The notes below the pieces were generated by a model. It was not told where the DNA came from. It did not search any database and saw nothing but the letters and a program-made list of their open reading frames with translations. The position numbers and the translations under genes are program-made. 64,000 nt of DNA, taken from NCBI GenBank assembly GCA_041390685.1, contig JAWKPL010000001.1, positions 2,294,001 through 2,358,000 of the forward strand, written 5' to 3'. This stretch comes from JAIBBD01 sp041390685 (GTDB lineage Bacteria > Chloroflexota > Dehalococcoidia > UBA2979). Shown in pieces: positions 25,656-32,633 of the stretch; the first letter of the stretch is position 1, and every line of letters starts with the position of its first letter.

Positions 25656-26243
25656 TCAGCTCAGAGCGCCCTCCAGCAGCTGCCGCATCTCCTTCAGCGT
25701 GGCGTGCCGCCAGCCTGGGGCGAAATCCCACGTCTTCGCTCGATAGCGGCCCAGCGCTTCCTGCCGCTCGGGGCCGTCCTCCTTCGGTGCGCCGTCGAGG
25801 ATGGCGCGGAGCGGGACCATTTCCTCGTCGGCCAGCGCGGGCCGCTCAATCCAGTGCCCGAGGTAGCGGTGGTTGCGGTCGTAGAAGACGACTGTGGGGA
25901 TGGACTCGAACTCTCCCTGGTTGAGGAATTCGGCCATGATGTCCTTGTTCTCGTCACGGGCGAAGTACCGGACTTCCATGCCGGTGGCCTCGGCGATTCG
26001 CGCCATGACGGGGACGCCGCGCCAGACGTCCGGGCACCAGTGCTCGCCGAGCACGAGCGCCTTCACGCCGTGCTGGTCCACGAGCTGCTTCACGGCCTCG
26101 GCGTCGTCCGGATCCGGAGTGTACTCATCGTAGTGGCGCTGGAACTCCTTGTGACGCTCCGGAATCTTCTCCATCCATTCGGGAAAGGTCGGGATGCCGG
26201 TCGCGAAGCGCTCCGGCGTAACGACTGAGGTGCCACTGGTCAT
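25656..26243 (-). CDS. Thioredoxin-fold protein with single active-site cysteine
   Basis: A 195-residue cytosolic thioredoxin-like protein of the Thioredoxin_9-like group. The strand VKALVLGEHWC leads to the active site WCPDVW (Cys70); the second cysteine of CxxC is replaced by Val73. The cis-proline is Pro116 in FESIPTVVFYD. A long N-terminal helical extension (about 20-58) and a C-terminal helix are present. With one cysteine it cannot work as a simple dithiol reductase; bacillithiol-type or monothiol chemistry are possibilities. ATG 26243 has AGGGGGAA just upstream, and TATACT (26292-26297, minus) is a likely -10. Confidence 0.8.
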   Translation of the reverse strand: MTSGTSVVTPERFATGIPTFPEWMEKIPERHKEFQRHYDEYTPDPDDAEAVKQLVDQHGVKALVLGEHWCPDVWRGVPVMARIAEATGMEVRYFARDENKDIMAEFLNQGEFESIPTVVFYDRNHRYLGHWIERPALADEEMVPLRAILDGAPKEDGPERQEALGRYRAKTWDFAPGWRHATLKEMRQLLEGALS

Positions 26244-26291
26244 ACGGTTCGTTCCCCCTGGACGCGGTCTCACCATGCATGTGTGAACCGG

Positions 26292-26297
26292 AGTATA
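26292..26297 (-). promoter_or_regulatory. -10 element for the thioredoxin-like gene
   Basis: TATACT on the minus strand, about 48 bases before ATG 26243, in the gap shared with the divergent DUF1461 gene. The -35 region is not obvious. Confidence 0.4.
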
Positions 26298-26348
26298 GCA
26301 CCGGACGTTATGGGTCTCCGGCCCGGGTGTGCCGGCGCAGGGCGAGGG

Positions 26349-26354
26349 TATAAT
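26349..26354 (+). promoter_or_regulatory. Perfect -10 hexamer 6 nt before the DUF1461 gene
   Basis: TATAAT at 26349-26354, six bases (CGGGCC), then GTG 26361. There is no room for a ribosome-binding site, which points to a leaderless message and fixes the start codon. No consensus -35 is visible. Confidence 0.6.
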
Positions 26355-26360
26355 CGGGCC

Positions 26361-27107
26361 GTGCCGATGCTGCGCTGGATCACCGCCGCCCTCTTCATCC
26401 TCGCTGTGCCGGTCTTCCTGCTGCTGTCGAACGTGCGGGTTGCCGCGCTCGAGCAGCGCGTGTACGGCTACTCGTTCTCGCAGTATGACGTCGAAGCGGT
26501 GACGGGCATCGACCGGGCGCAGCTCGACCGGGCCGCGGCCGAGATGATCCAGTACTTCAAGGACGATGAGCCGCTGCTGACGACGCGGGTGCGCCTCGAC
26601 GGGGAGGAGCAGCCACTGTTCTCCGCCAAGGAGACGCTGCACATGCGCGACGTGAAGAAGCTGTTCCAGCAGGCGTTCTTCCTGCAGGAGGTCGCGTTCG
26701 TCTACATCGTGGGATACGTGGTGACGGTCTTCCTGTGGGCACGTGAGCGGTCGATGCTGCGGCTTGCGGAGCAGAGCCTGTATGCGGGGGTGTTCACCGC
26801 GGGGCTGCTGGCCGTCGCCGCGGTGGCGATGCTCGCGGGCTTCGACTCGCTGTTCCGGCAGTTCCACCTCGTGTCGTTCTCGAACGATTTCTGGGAACTC
26901 GACCCAGCGGTCGACCACCTGGTGCAGATGTTCCCGCAAGGCTTCTGGTTCCGCGTGTCGTTCCTCGTGGGAGTCGTGACGGTGGCGCAAGGGCTGGCGG
27001 TCGCGGGGGCCGCTTACATGATGCTGCGCTGGCTCAGGCAGCCAGAGCCGGCGGGCACACGAGGCCGGAGGCCGGCCGCCGAGCCGGCGGCCGGCAGTCC
27101 GTCCTAG
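26361..27107 (+). CDS. DUF1461 (TIGR01906) family integral membrane protein
   Basis: A 248-residue membrane protein. The first helix (TAALFILAVPVFLLLSNVRV) is followed by the extracytoplasmic motif YGYSFSQYDVEAVTGIDRAQL, then three or four helices, which is the TIGR01906/DUF1461 pattern. The function of this family is not known; it is widespread in Gram-positive bacteria and Chloroflexota. GTG 26361 is set by the adjacent TATAAT. The gene overlaps the convergent fmdB-like gene by 4 bases. Confidence 0.88.
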   Translation: MPMLRWITAALFILAVPVFLLLSNVRVAALEQRVYGYSFSQYDVEAVTGIDRAQLDRAAAEMIQYFKDDEPLLTTRVRLDGEEQPLFSAKETLHMRDVKKLFQQAFFLQEVAFVYIVGYVVTVFLWARERSMLRLAEQSLYAGVFTAGLLAVAAVAMLAGFDSLFRQFHLVSFSNDFWELDPAVDHLVQMFPQGFWFRVSFLVGVVTVAQGLAVAGAAYMMLRWLRQPEPAGTRGRRPAAEPAAGSPS

Positions 27108-27349
27108 AAATCGGCCCAGTCGGGATCGTCGCCGTGGTCAGTGTGCTCGAGCTGGTACTCGTCCGGGTCGACGTCATCGTACGTGGGATCGATGCGAGCA
27201 CGGCCCGCGAGGACGAAGTTAGACACGGTGCGGCCCGTCGCTTTCGAGCGGCAGGCCGGGCACGGTGCCGGGCTGTCCATCTGCGCGATGCGGCGCATCA
27301 ACTCGAACTGGTGGCCGCACTTGCGGCACCGGTACTCGTAGATCGGCAC
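27104..27349 (-). CDS. FmdB-family zinc-ribbon protein
   Basis: An 81-residue protein starting PIYEYRCRKCGHQFE, with the second cysteine pair in APCPACRS, the standard FmdB (regulatory protein FmdB / CxxC_CXXC_SSSS) layout. The C-terminus is acidic. GTG 27349 has GGAGGG at suitable spacing. It lies 17 bases downstream of the rpoD stop codon on the same strand, so it may be the last gene of the dgt-dnaG-rpoD transcript. Confidence 0.9.
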   Translation of the reverse strand: MPIYEYRCRKCGHQFELMRRIAQMDSPAPCPACRSKATGRTVSNFVLAGRARIDPTYDDVDPDEYQLEHTDHGDDPDWADF

Positions 27350-27366
27350 TTCGTCCCTCCGGGCGC

Positions 27367-28884
27367 CTAGTCCAGGTAGTCCTTGAGCTTCTTGGAGCGG
27401 GTCGGGTGCCGCAGCTTGCGGAGCGCCTTCGCCTCGATCTGACGGATGCGCTCTCGCGTGACGCTGAACTCGCGCCCGACTTCCTCGAGCGTGCGCGAGC
27501 GGCCGTCCTCCAGGCCGAAACGCAGTTCGAGCACCTTGCGCTCGCGTGGGGTGAGGGATGAGAGCACGTCCATCACCTGTTCTTTGAGGAGCTGGTGGGA
27601 TGCGGCGTCTGCCGGGGCGAGCGCGGACTCGTCCGGCAGGAAGTCGCCGAGGTGGGAGTCCTCCTCTTCGCCGATCGGCGTTTCGAGGGACACGGGCTCC
27701 TGGGAGACTTTCATGATCTCGCGCACGCGGTCCGGGGGAAGTTCGAGTTCACGGCCGATCTCCTCGGACGTAGGCTCACGGCCGTACTCCTGGACGAGAC
27801 GGCGCGAAATACGGACGAGCTTGTTGATGGTCTCCACCATGTGTACGGGGATGCGGATGGTGCGGGCCTGGTCAGCGATGGCGCGGGTGATGGCCTGGCG
27901 GATCCACCAGGTGGCGTACGTCGAGAACTTGAAGCCCTTGCGGTAGTCGAACTTCTCGACGGCGCGGATGAGACCGATATTCCCTTCCTGAATCAGGTCG
28001 AGGAGGGACATACCGCGGCCGATGTACTTCTTGGCGACTGAGACGACAAGACGCAGGTTCGCCTCCGTCAGCTGGCGCTCTGAGCGTTCGCCGTCGTAGG
28101 CGATCTTGTCGAAGTAGTATTTGATGGCGCTGCCGTGCTCCGCCTCGAGCTTCTGCGCGAGGCCCTTGGGAGGCGGGAACACCTTGGACTCGCCGCCTAC
28201 CTGCTCGCCAGCCCAGCGCACATGCTCGGGACGCATGATGTGGGTGATGATCGAAAGTCGGATCAGGGCGGCGCTGGCGCGCTCTTCGTCCCACTTCAGT
28301 TCGTTCATCAGCGCCTTCTGCGCGTCCTCGTCGAGTTCGCGGTCGATCGTCGAGCGAAACTTCTGGTCGACGATCCGCTCGGATATGGACTGTCGAGGGA
28401 GCTCGAGGTGGCGGCTCACGGTCTGGTAGACGGCGCGCTCCTGGTGGAACTGCCTGAAGAGGGCGATCAGTATTTCGACATGTGAGGGCTCGCGGCCCTC
28501 CGCCTGGCGAAGCTCGTCCTTGATTGCCTCGACGTGGAGCCATTCCTCCATCGCGCGGGCCAGGCGCTTCTCGTCCTCGGCGGTGAGCAGCGGCACCTTT
28601 CCGATCTCGCGCAGGTACATGCGGACGGGGTCGTCGATGCCGATGGCCTCGTCAACGATGCGCCGTGCGGCTTCGACGACGGCCCCGGCGCCGCGGTCCA
28701 TGTCGTTGTCGATGCGGACCGTGATGCCGTTCTCGGACAGCTGAGACACGATCGAAGAGAGGCGCTCGCGGCTGCCTTCGGCTTCGGGGATCGCCGCCAG
28801 GACCTCGGCGGCGGTGACATGGCCGGAGCGGCGGCCCTTGTTGAGGAGCTCTTCCATTCCGGCTTCTTCAAAGGTCTGAGTCAT
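27367..28884 (-). CDS. rpoD: Primary RNA polymerase sigma factor RpoD (sigma-70)
   Basis: Housekeeping sigma factor. Region 1.1 is at the N-terminus (EELLNKGRRSGHVTAAEVLAAI), region 1.2 is DDPVRMYLREIGKVPLL, and regions 2.1-2.4 include EANLRLVVSVAKKYIGRG, LIQEGNIGLIRAVEKF and TYATWWIRQAITRA. Region 4.2 is GRSRTLEEVGREFSVTRERIRQ. There is a non-conserved insertion between 1.2 and 2.1. ATG 28884 has AGAGGAA upstream, giving 505 residues; GTG 28953 overlaps the dnaG stop by GTGA and is the alternative. dnaG lies directly upstream, a classic macromolecular-synthesis arrangement. Confidence 0.97.
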   Translation of the reverse strand: MTQTFEEAGMEELLNKGRRSGHVTAAEVLAAIPEAEGSRERLSSIVSQLSENGITVRIDNDMDRGAGAVVEAARRIVDEAIGIDDPVRMYLREIGKVPLLTAEDEKRLARAMEEWLHVEAIKDELRQAEGREPSHVEILIALFRQFHQERAVYQTVSRHLELPRQSISERIVDQKFRSTIDRELDEDAQKALMNELKWDEERASAALIRLSIITHIMRPEHVRWAGEQVGGESKVFPPPKGLAQKLEAEHGSAIKYYFDKIAYDGERSERQLTEANLRLVVSVAKKYIGRGMSLLDLIQEGNIGLIRAVEKFDYRKGFKFSTYATWWIRQAITRAIADQARTIRIPVHMVETINKLVRISRRLVQEYGREPTSEEIGRELELPPDRVREIMKVSQEPVSLETPIGEEEDSHLGDFLPDESALAPADAASHQLLKEQVMDVLSSLTPRERKVLELRFGLEDGRSRTLEEVGREFSVTRERIRQIEAKALRKLRHPTRSKKLKDYLD

Positions 28885-28949
28885 ATCGTTCCTCTCCATG
28901 GTCGCCGCCCGCTGCGGGTCGACGCGTTCGCCTGGTTCGTCGTCGCCGT

Positions 28950-30836
28950 TCACACGGCGGGTGCATGTTCGTTCTCGATGGCGGCTTCGCCCCGCGCGCG
29001 ACGCGAGAGCGCGCGCTGACGCTGGTGCAGCTCGTCGAGTTCAGCGGCGAGCGTGTCATCCGCGCCGCCGCCGCGGCGGGATGCTGCGAGGTCGCTCGCA
29101 ACGGCCACCGCGGCCGGCAGCAGGCGCGCATGGGCGCGCCGCAGACGGAGCCGGTCGGCGATTTGAGAGACGCGATCCTCGACGAACTTCGCGTCGATCG
29201 CGTGCGGATCCCAGATGCCCGTTGCCGAAGCGCGGACCGATTCCAGGCGTTCGCGGACGCCATCCTCGAGGTCGTCGAGGTGCTCGTCCAGTTCGCGGAG
29301 CTCGCGCCAGGCCTCGAACAGGAGGCGGTTGGTCGTGTCCTCGAACGTATCCGGGTCGAGGATTCGGCCCGCTGGACGGGCTTCCGTGCGGAAGATGAGA
29401 AGCTGCAACAGTTGCGTCTCGCCGTCGGGCGTCGCTGGCGTCCCACGGACGGCAGCGTGCGCGACGTCACGAGGCGACGGGACGGCGGCGGGGCGCGCAT
29501 TCCGTCCTCGGTTGAGGAGGGCGAGCACCGTGCGCTCGTCGACCTGGGCCATGCGGGCCATTCTCTGGACATAATGCGCGCGCACAACCGGGTCGTTCAC
29601 CGCGGAGACCGTGGGCGCGAGCGCCTCGAGGGCGCGCGAGCGGGCGCGCGGGTCGGCGAAGTCGGTGGTGGCGTTCACCGCGTCGAAGAGGTGGTCAGCC
29701 ACGGGCTTTGCGGCGCCGAGGAGGGCGCGGACGCGGTCGGGATCGGAGCGCACGAGGGAGTCAGGGTCTTCACCGCCGGGCAACGCGATCACGCGGATAT
29801 CGGCCTTCAGCACGTCCTGGTAGGAGACCAGCCCTCGCCAGTCCACAGTGGGGGCGAGGCCGTGCTCGGCGGCGCCTGCCGCGACCTCGACGCCGCGGAG
29901 TGTCGCTTCGGAGCCGGCGTTGTCGGCGTCGAGCATGAGCACGACGTTGTGTGTGAAGCGCTGCAGGAGCGTCATCTGGCGGTCTGTGATTGAGGTGCCC
30001 ATGGAGGCTACGACGTTGCGGATGCCGGCCTGGTGACAGGCGATGACGTCCATGTAGCCTTCGACGACGACCACGCGATCGGCGCGTCGGGCCTCCTCGC
30101 CAGCACGGTCGAGGCCGTAGAGCGTGCCGCTCTTGTCGAACAGCGGGGTCTGCGGTGTGTTGAGGTACTTCGGATCCTGGTCGGCCGCCAGGGCGCGGGC
30201 ACCGAAACCGATGAGCCTCCCTCGGGCGTCCCGGGTCGGGAAGATCAAGCGGTCACGGAAGCGGTCGTACAGGCCGCGGTCACCATCGATGGCGAGGCCG
30301 GCGTCGCGCAGGTCGGCCTCCGTGAAGCCACGGGCGCGCAGGTGTTCGACCAGACCGTGCCACTCGTCCGGGGCATAGCCGATCTGCCATGCCTGAACCG
30401 TGGCGGCGTCGAGGCCGCGTTTCCCAGCGTAGGTGAGGGCGGCGGCGCCGGCCGGGCCGTGCAGCGCGGCCTGGAAGTACACCGCGGCGGCCTCGTTGGC
30501 GCGCAGCAGCCGTTCGTGAGCCTCGCGCTCGCGCACCTCACGGGCGGAGGGCGGACGCAACTCGATGCCGGCGCGCTCGGCGCAGCGCTGCAGAGCTTCG
30601 CGGAAGTCGAGGTGCTCGATGCGGCGGACGAACTCGATGACATCGCCACCGGTGGAACAGGCTCCGAAGCAGTGCCACGTACCGCGATCCGGGTCGACGA
30701 TGAACGACGGGGTGCGCTCGCTGTGGAACGGGCAGGGCGCCTTCCATGTCCGACCGCTCTTCTTGAGAGCGGGCACGTAGCCTCGCACGACCTCGACGAG
30801 ATCGAGCTGGTCTTTCACCTGGTCGACAGTGGTCAC
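28950..30836 (-). CDS. dnaG: DNA primase DnaG
   Basis: Makes RNA primers at the replication fork. An N-terminal zinc-binding domain has CPFH (about 35-38) and CFGAC. It is followed by the catalytic core with the YMDVIACHQAG and SMGTSITDRQ motifs and the TOPRIM acidic residues in VLMLDADNAGSEA. The C-terminal 150 residues form the helicase-interacting domain. At 628 residues it has normal length. GTG 30836 starts VTTVDQVKDQLDLVEVV. The upstream DinB-like gene lies 40 bases away, and the stop overlaps a possible rpoD start. Confidence 0.96.
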   Translation of the reverse strand: MTTVDQVKDQLDLVEVVRGYVPALKKSGRTWKAPCPFHSERTPSFIVDPDRGTWHCFGACSTGGDVIEFVRRIEHLDFREALQRCAERAGIELRPPSAREVREREAHERLLRANEAAAVYFQAALHGPAGAAALTYAGKRGLDAATVQAWQIGYAPDEWHGLVEHLRARGFTEADLRDAGLAIDGDRGLYDRFRDRLIFPTRDARGRLIGFGARALAADQDPKYLNTPQTPLFDKSGTLYGLDRAGEEARRADRVVVVEGYMDVIACHQAGIRNVVASMGTSITDRQMTLLQRFTHNVVLMLDADNAGSEATLRGVEVAAGAAEHGLAPTVDWRGLVSYQDVLKADIRVIALPGGEDPDSLVRSDPDRVRALLGAAKPVADHLFDAVNATTDFADPRARSRALEALAPTVSAVNDPVVRAHYVQRMARMAQVDERTVLALLNRGRNARPAAVPSPRDVAHAAVRGTPATPDGETQLLQLLIFRTEARPAGRILDPDTFEDTTNRLLFEAWRELRELDEHLDDLEDGVRERLESVRASATGIWDPHAIDAKFVEDRVSQIADRLRLRRAHARLLPAAVAVASDLAASRRGGGADDTLAAELDELHQRQRALSRRARGEAAIENEHAPAV

Positions 30837-30876
30837 ACTTCATAAGACACCGCGAGCGCGAGATCGTTACGCGGAG

Positions 30877-31323
30877 TCATTGCGCGGTCGGGGGCGGCAA
30901 CGGCCCACGCGGCAGCCTCGATCCGATCCGGGCAGCGAGGTCCTGTTCCTCTTCGATGATGGCGCGCAGCGCCGCGACGGCCGCGCCGAGGCCTTCCATG
31001 TCCAAGTGGCTTCCAAGCAGCGTATCGATGAAGAGGTGCGTTTCATGCCGCGCTCCGGCGAGGTCGTGGACGACAGGTGGCGGCGTGAGCCGACGGGCCG
31101 GTTCGCCGTGGACCGCGGGCGCTGGCCTGACGGGCGCACCGACGAGACGTCGCGCTTCCTCGACGGTGGCCCGTTCGTGACGCGCGAGGTCTGCCATGGC
31201 CGTCAAGACGGTCACGCCGGGAAGCAACTCGGCGTTGTAGTCCGACTCTGAGGCGCCTTCGAGCGCCCCGATCAGGCGGGTACGTCCGTCGACGAGCTGG
31301 TGGCGCAGACGTTCGATGTCCAT
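30877..31323 (-). CDS. DinB-like helical protein of unknown function
   Basis: A 148-residue protein predicted to be mostly helical: MDIERLRHQLVDGRTRLIGAL, then LADLARHERATVEEARRLVG and HETHLFIDTLLGSHLD, then a long helix ending EEEQDLAARIGSRLP. This resembles DinB_2-type bundles, but the metal-binding histidines are not clear, so the assignment is tentative. It sits between dgt and dnaG on the same strand, with gaps of about 40 bases on each side, and is likely part of that transcript. ATG 31335 is another possible start. Confidence 0.65.
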   Translation of the reverse strand: MDIERLRHQLVDGRTRLIGALEGASESDYNAELLPGVTVLTAMADLARHERATVEEARRLVGAPVRPAPAVHGEPARRLTPPPVVHDLAGARHETHLFIDTLLGSHLDMEGLGAAVAALRAIIEEEQDLAARIGSRLPRGPLPPPTAQ

Positions 31324-31364
31324 TGGCGGGGCCATTGTCGTTGAAGCGAGCCGCGGACTGCGAA

Positions 31365-32414
31365 TCAGCCCATGCGTCGACGTTCGTCGAATGTGAGCCC
31401 CAGCGCCTCGGCGCGGCGGATGGCGAAGCCGTCCGTCATACCCGAGACATAATCCGCAGCACGTCTCCACGGTGGGTCGGCAGCCAGAGACCACCCCGGG
31501 ATCTCGTCGGGGTGGTCCTCGTAGTGGCGAAACAGCGCCTCAACCACGCGCTGACCGCGTTGCGCCTCACGGAGCGTCGGCTCGACGAGGTAGACACGCC
31601 GAAACATGAAGTCGCGCAGTTCGTCGGTCACCTGGAGGACGGGGGGGCTCAGGAGGATGCGATTCTCAGCGTGGCCCTGGGCGGCGGCCCACGACTGCTC
31701 CACGCAATCGGCGACCAGCGTCTTGATGCGCTCATCGTGTGTCTCACCGAGGACACGGTGAACGTCCGAGGGGAGGTCATGCTCAGCGATCAGTCCGGCC
31801 TGCACTGCGTCTTCGATATCGTGATTCAGATAGGCGATCGAGTCTGCGAGCTTCACGATCTGCCCCTCGAGGGTCCCGGCAGTGCCCCACGCCTCGGCGG
31901 CCACCGATTCGCGTGTCTTCGAGTGCTTGAGGATGCCCTCGCGGACTTCGGCCGTCAGGTTCAGCCCGCGGCCGTCGCGGGCCAGCCGCTCGACGATGCG
32001 GAGCGACTGCTCGTTGTGGCGGAATCCCTCCGGGAGCAGCCGCGCGAGGGCCTCTTCTCCGGCGTGGCCGAAGGGGGTGTGGCCGAGGTCGTGGCCCCAG
32101 GCAATGGCCTCGGTGAGGTCCTCGTTCAGCCCCAGCGCGCGGGCGACCGTGCGTGCGACCTGTTGGACCTCGATGGTGTGCGTCATACGCGTGACGACAT
32201 GGTCGGAGTCAGCGACGACGAAGACCTGCGTCTTGTGCTTCAGACGGCGGAAGGCTCCGGTATGGATGATGCGATCTCGGTCCACCTGGTACGCGAGCCG
32301 TAGCGGGTCGGGCGGCTCCGGGAGGGCGCGCCCGTGTGAGGCGGATTCGCGTGCGGCGGCGGGTGCGAGGGCGGCCTCGCGGCGTTCGAGGAGCGCGCGA
32401 ACCGAGTCTGTCAT
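31365..32414 (-). CDS. dgt: Deoxyguanosinetriphosphate triphosphohydrolase-like protein
   Basis: HD-domain enzyme that splits dNTPs into nucleoside and triphosphate. The metal-binding set is visible: THTIEVQQ (His), GHDLGHTPFGHAGEEAL (HD) and the later LADSIAYLNHDIEDAV (Asp). The GAFRRLKHKTQVFV segment at the start is typical of the type 2 dGTPase-like group. ATG 32414 (349 residues) is chosen; GTG 32438 is possible. It heads the minus-strand series dgt, DinB-like, dnaG, rpoD, fmdB, and diverges from ppdK. Confidence 0.93.
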   Translation of the reverse strand: MTDSVRALLERREAALAPAAARESASHGRALPEPPDPLRLAYQVDRDRIIHTGAFRRLKHKTQVFVVADSDHVVTRMTHTIEVQQVARTVARALGLNEDLTEAIAWGHDLGHTPFGHAGEEALARLLPEGFRHNEQSLRIVERLARDGRGLNLTAEVREGILKHSKTRESVAAEAWGTAGTLEGQIVKLADSIAYLNHDIEDAVQAGLIAEHDLPSDVHRVLGETHDERIKTLVADCVEQSWAAAQGHAENRILLSPPVLQVTDELRDFMFRRVYLVEPTLREAQRGQRVVEALFRHYEDHPDEIPGWSLAADPPWRRAADYVSGMTDGFAIRRAEALGLTFDERRRMG

Positions 32415-32507
32415 GAGGGAAGTGTGGCTCCCGTTCACATGCGGAACAAGGCGGGCGCGGGATAACGAACGGCTGCGCTGCCGCTTTCTGCTGATTTACC
32501 CCGTCTC

Positions 32508-32513
32508 TATAAT
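32508..32513 (+). promoter_or_regulatory. -10 hexamer upstream of ppdK
   Basis: TATAAT at 32508-32513, with a weak TTTCTG 17 bases upstream (32485-32490). It predicts a 5' leader of about 110 nt before ATG 32634. No riboswitch-like structure was recognised in the leader. Confidence 0.45.
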
Positions 32514-32633
32514 CGATGCACAGCCAGCCAGCCTCGGGAGTCACTCCTCCGTCCGCCCTTGCCCGCGTCCGCCGGCAACAGTGAGCGTGACGAGGTGCGG
32601 GTGGTGCGAGGCGCGGGCATTGAGAGGTGCTCG

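Noticed and set aside
26244..26990. Long minus-strand extension of the thioredoxin-like frame
   Set aside because: It is antisense to the DUF1461 gene, histidine/arginine-rich, and the real start has a ribosome site at 26243.
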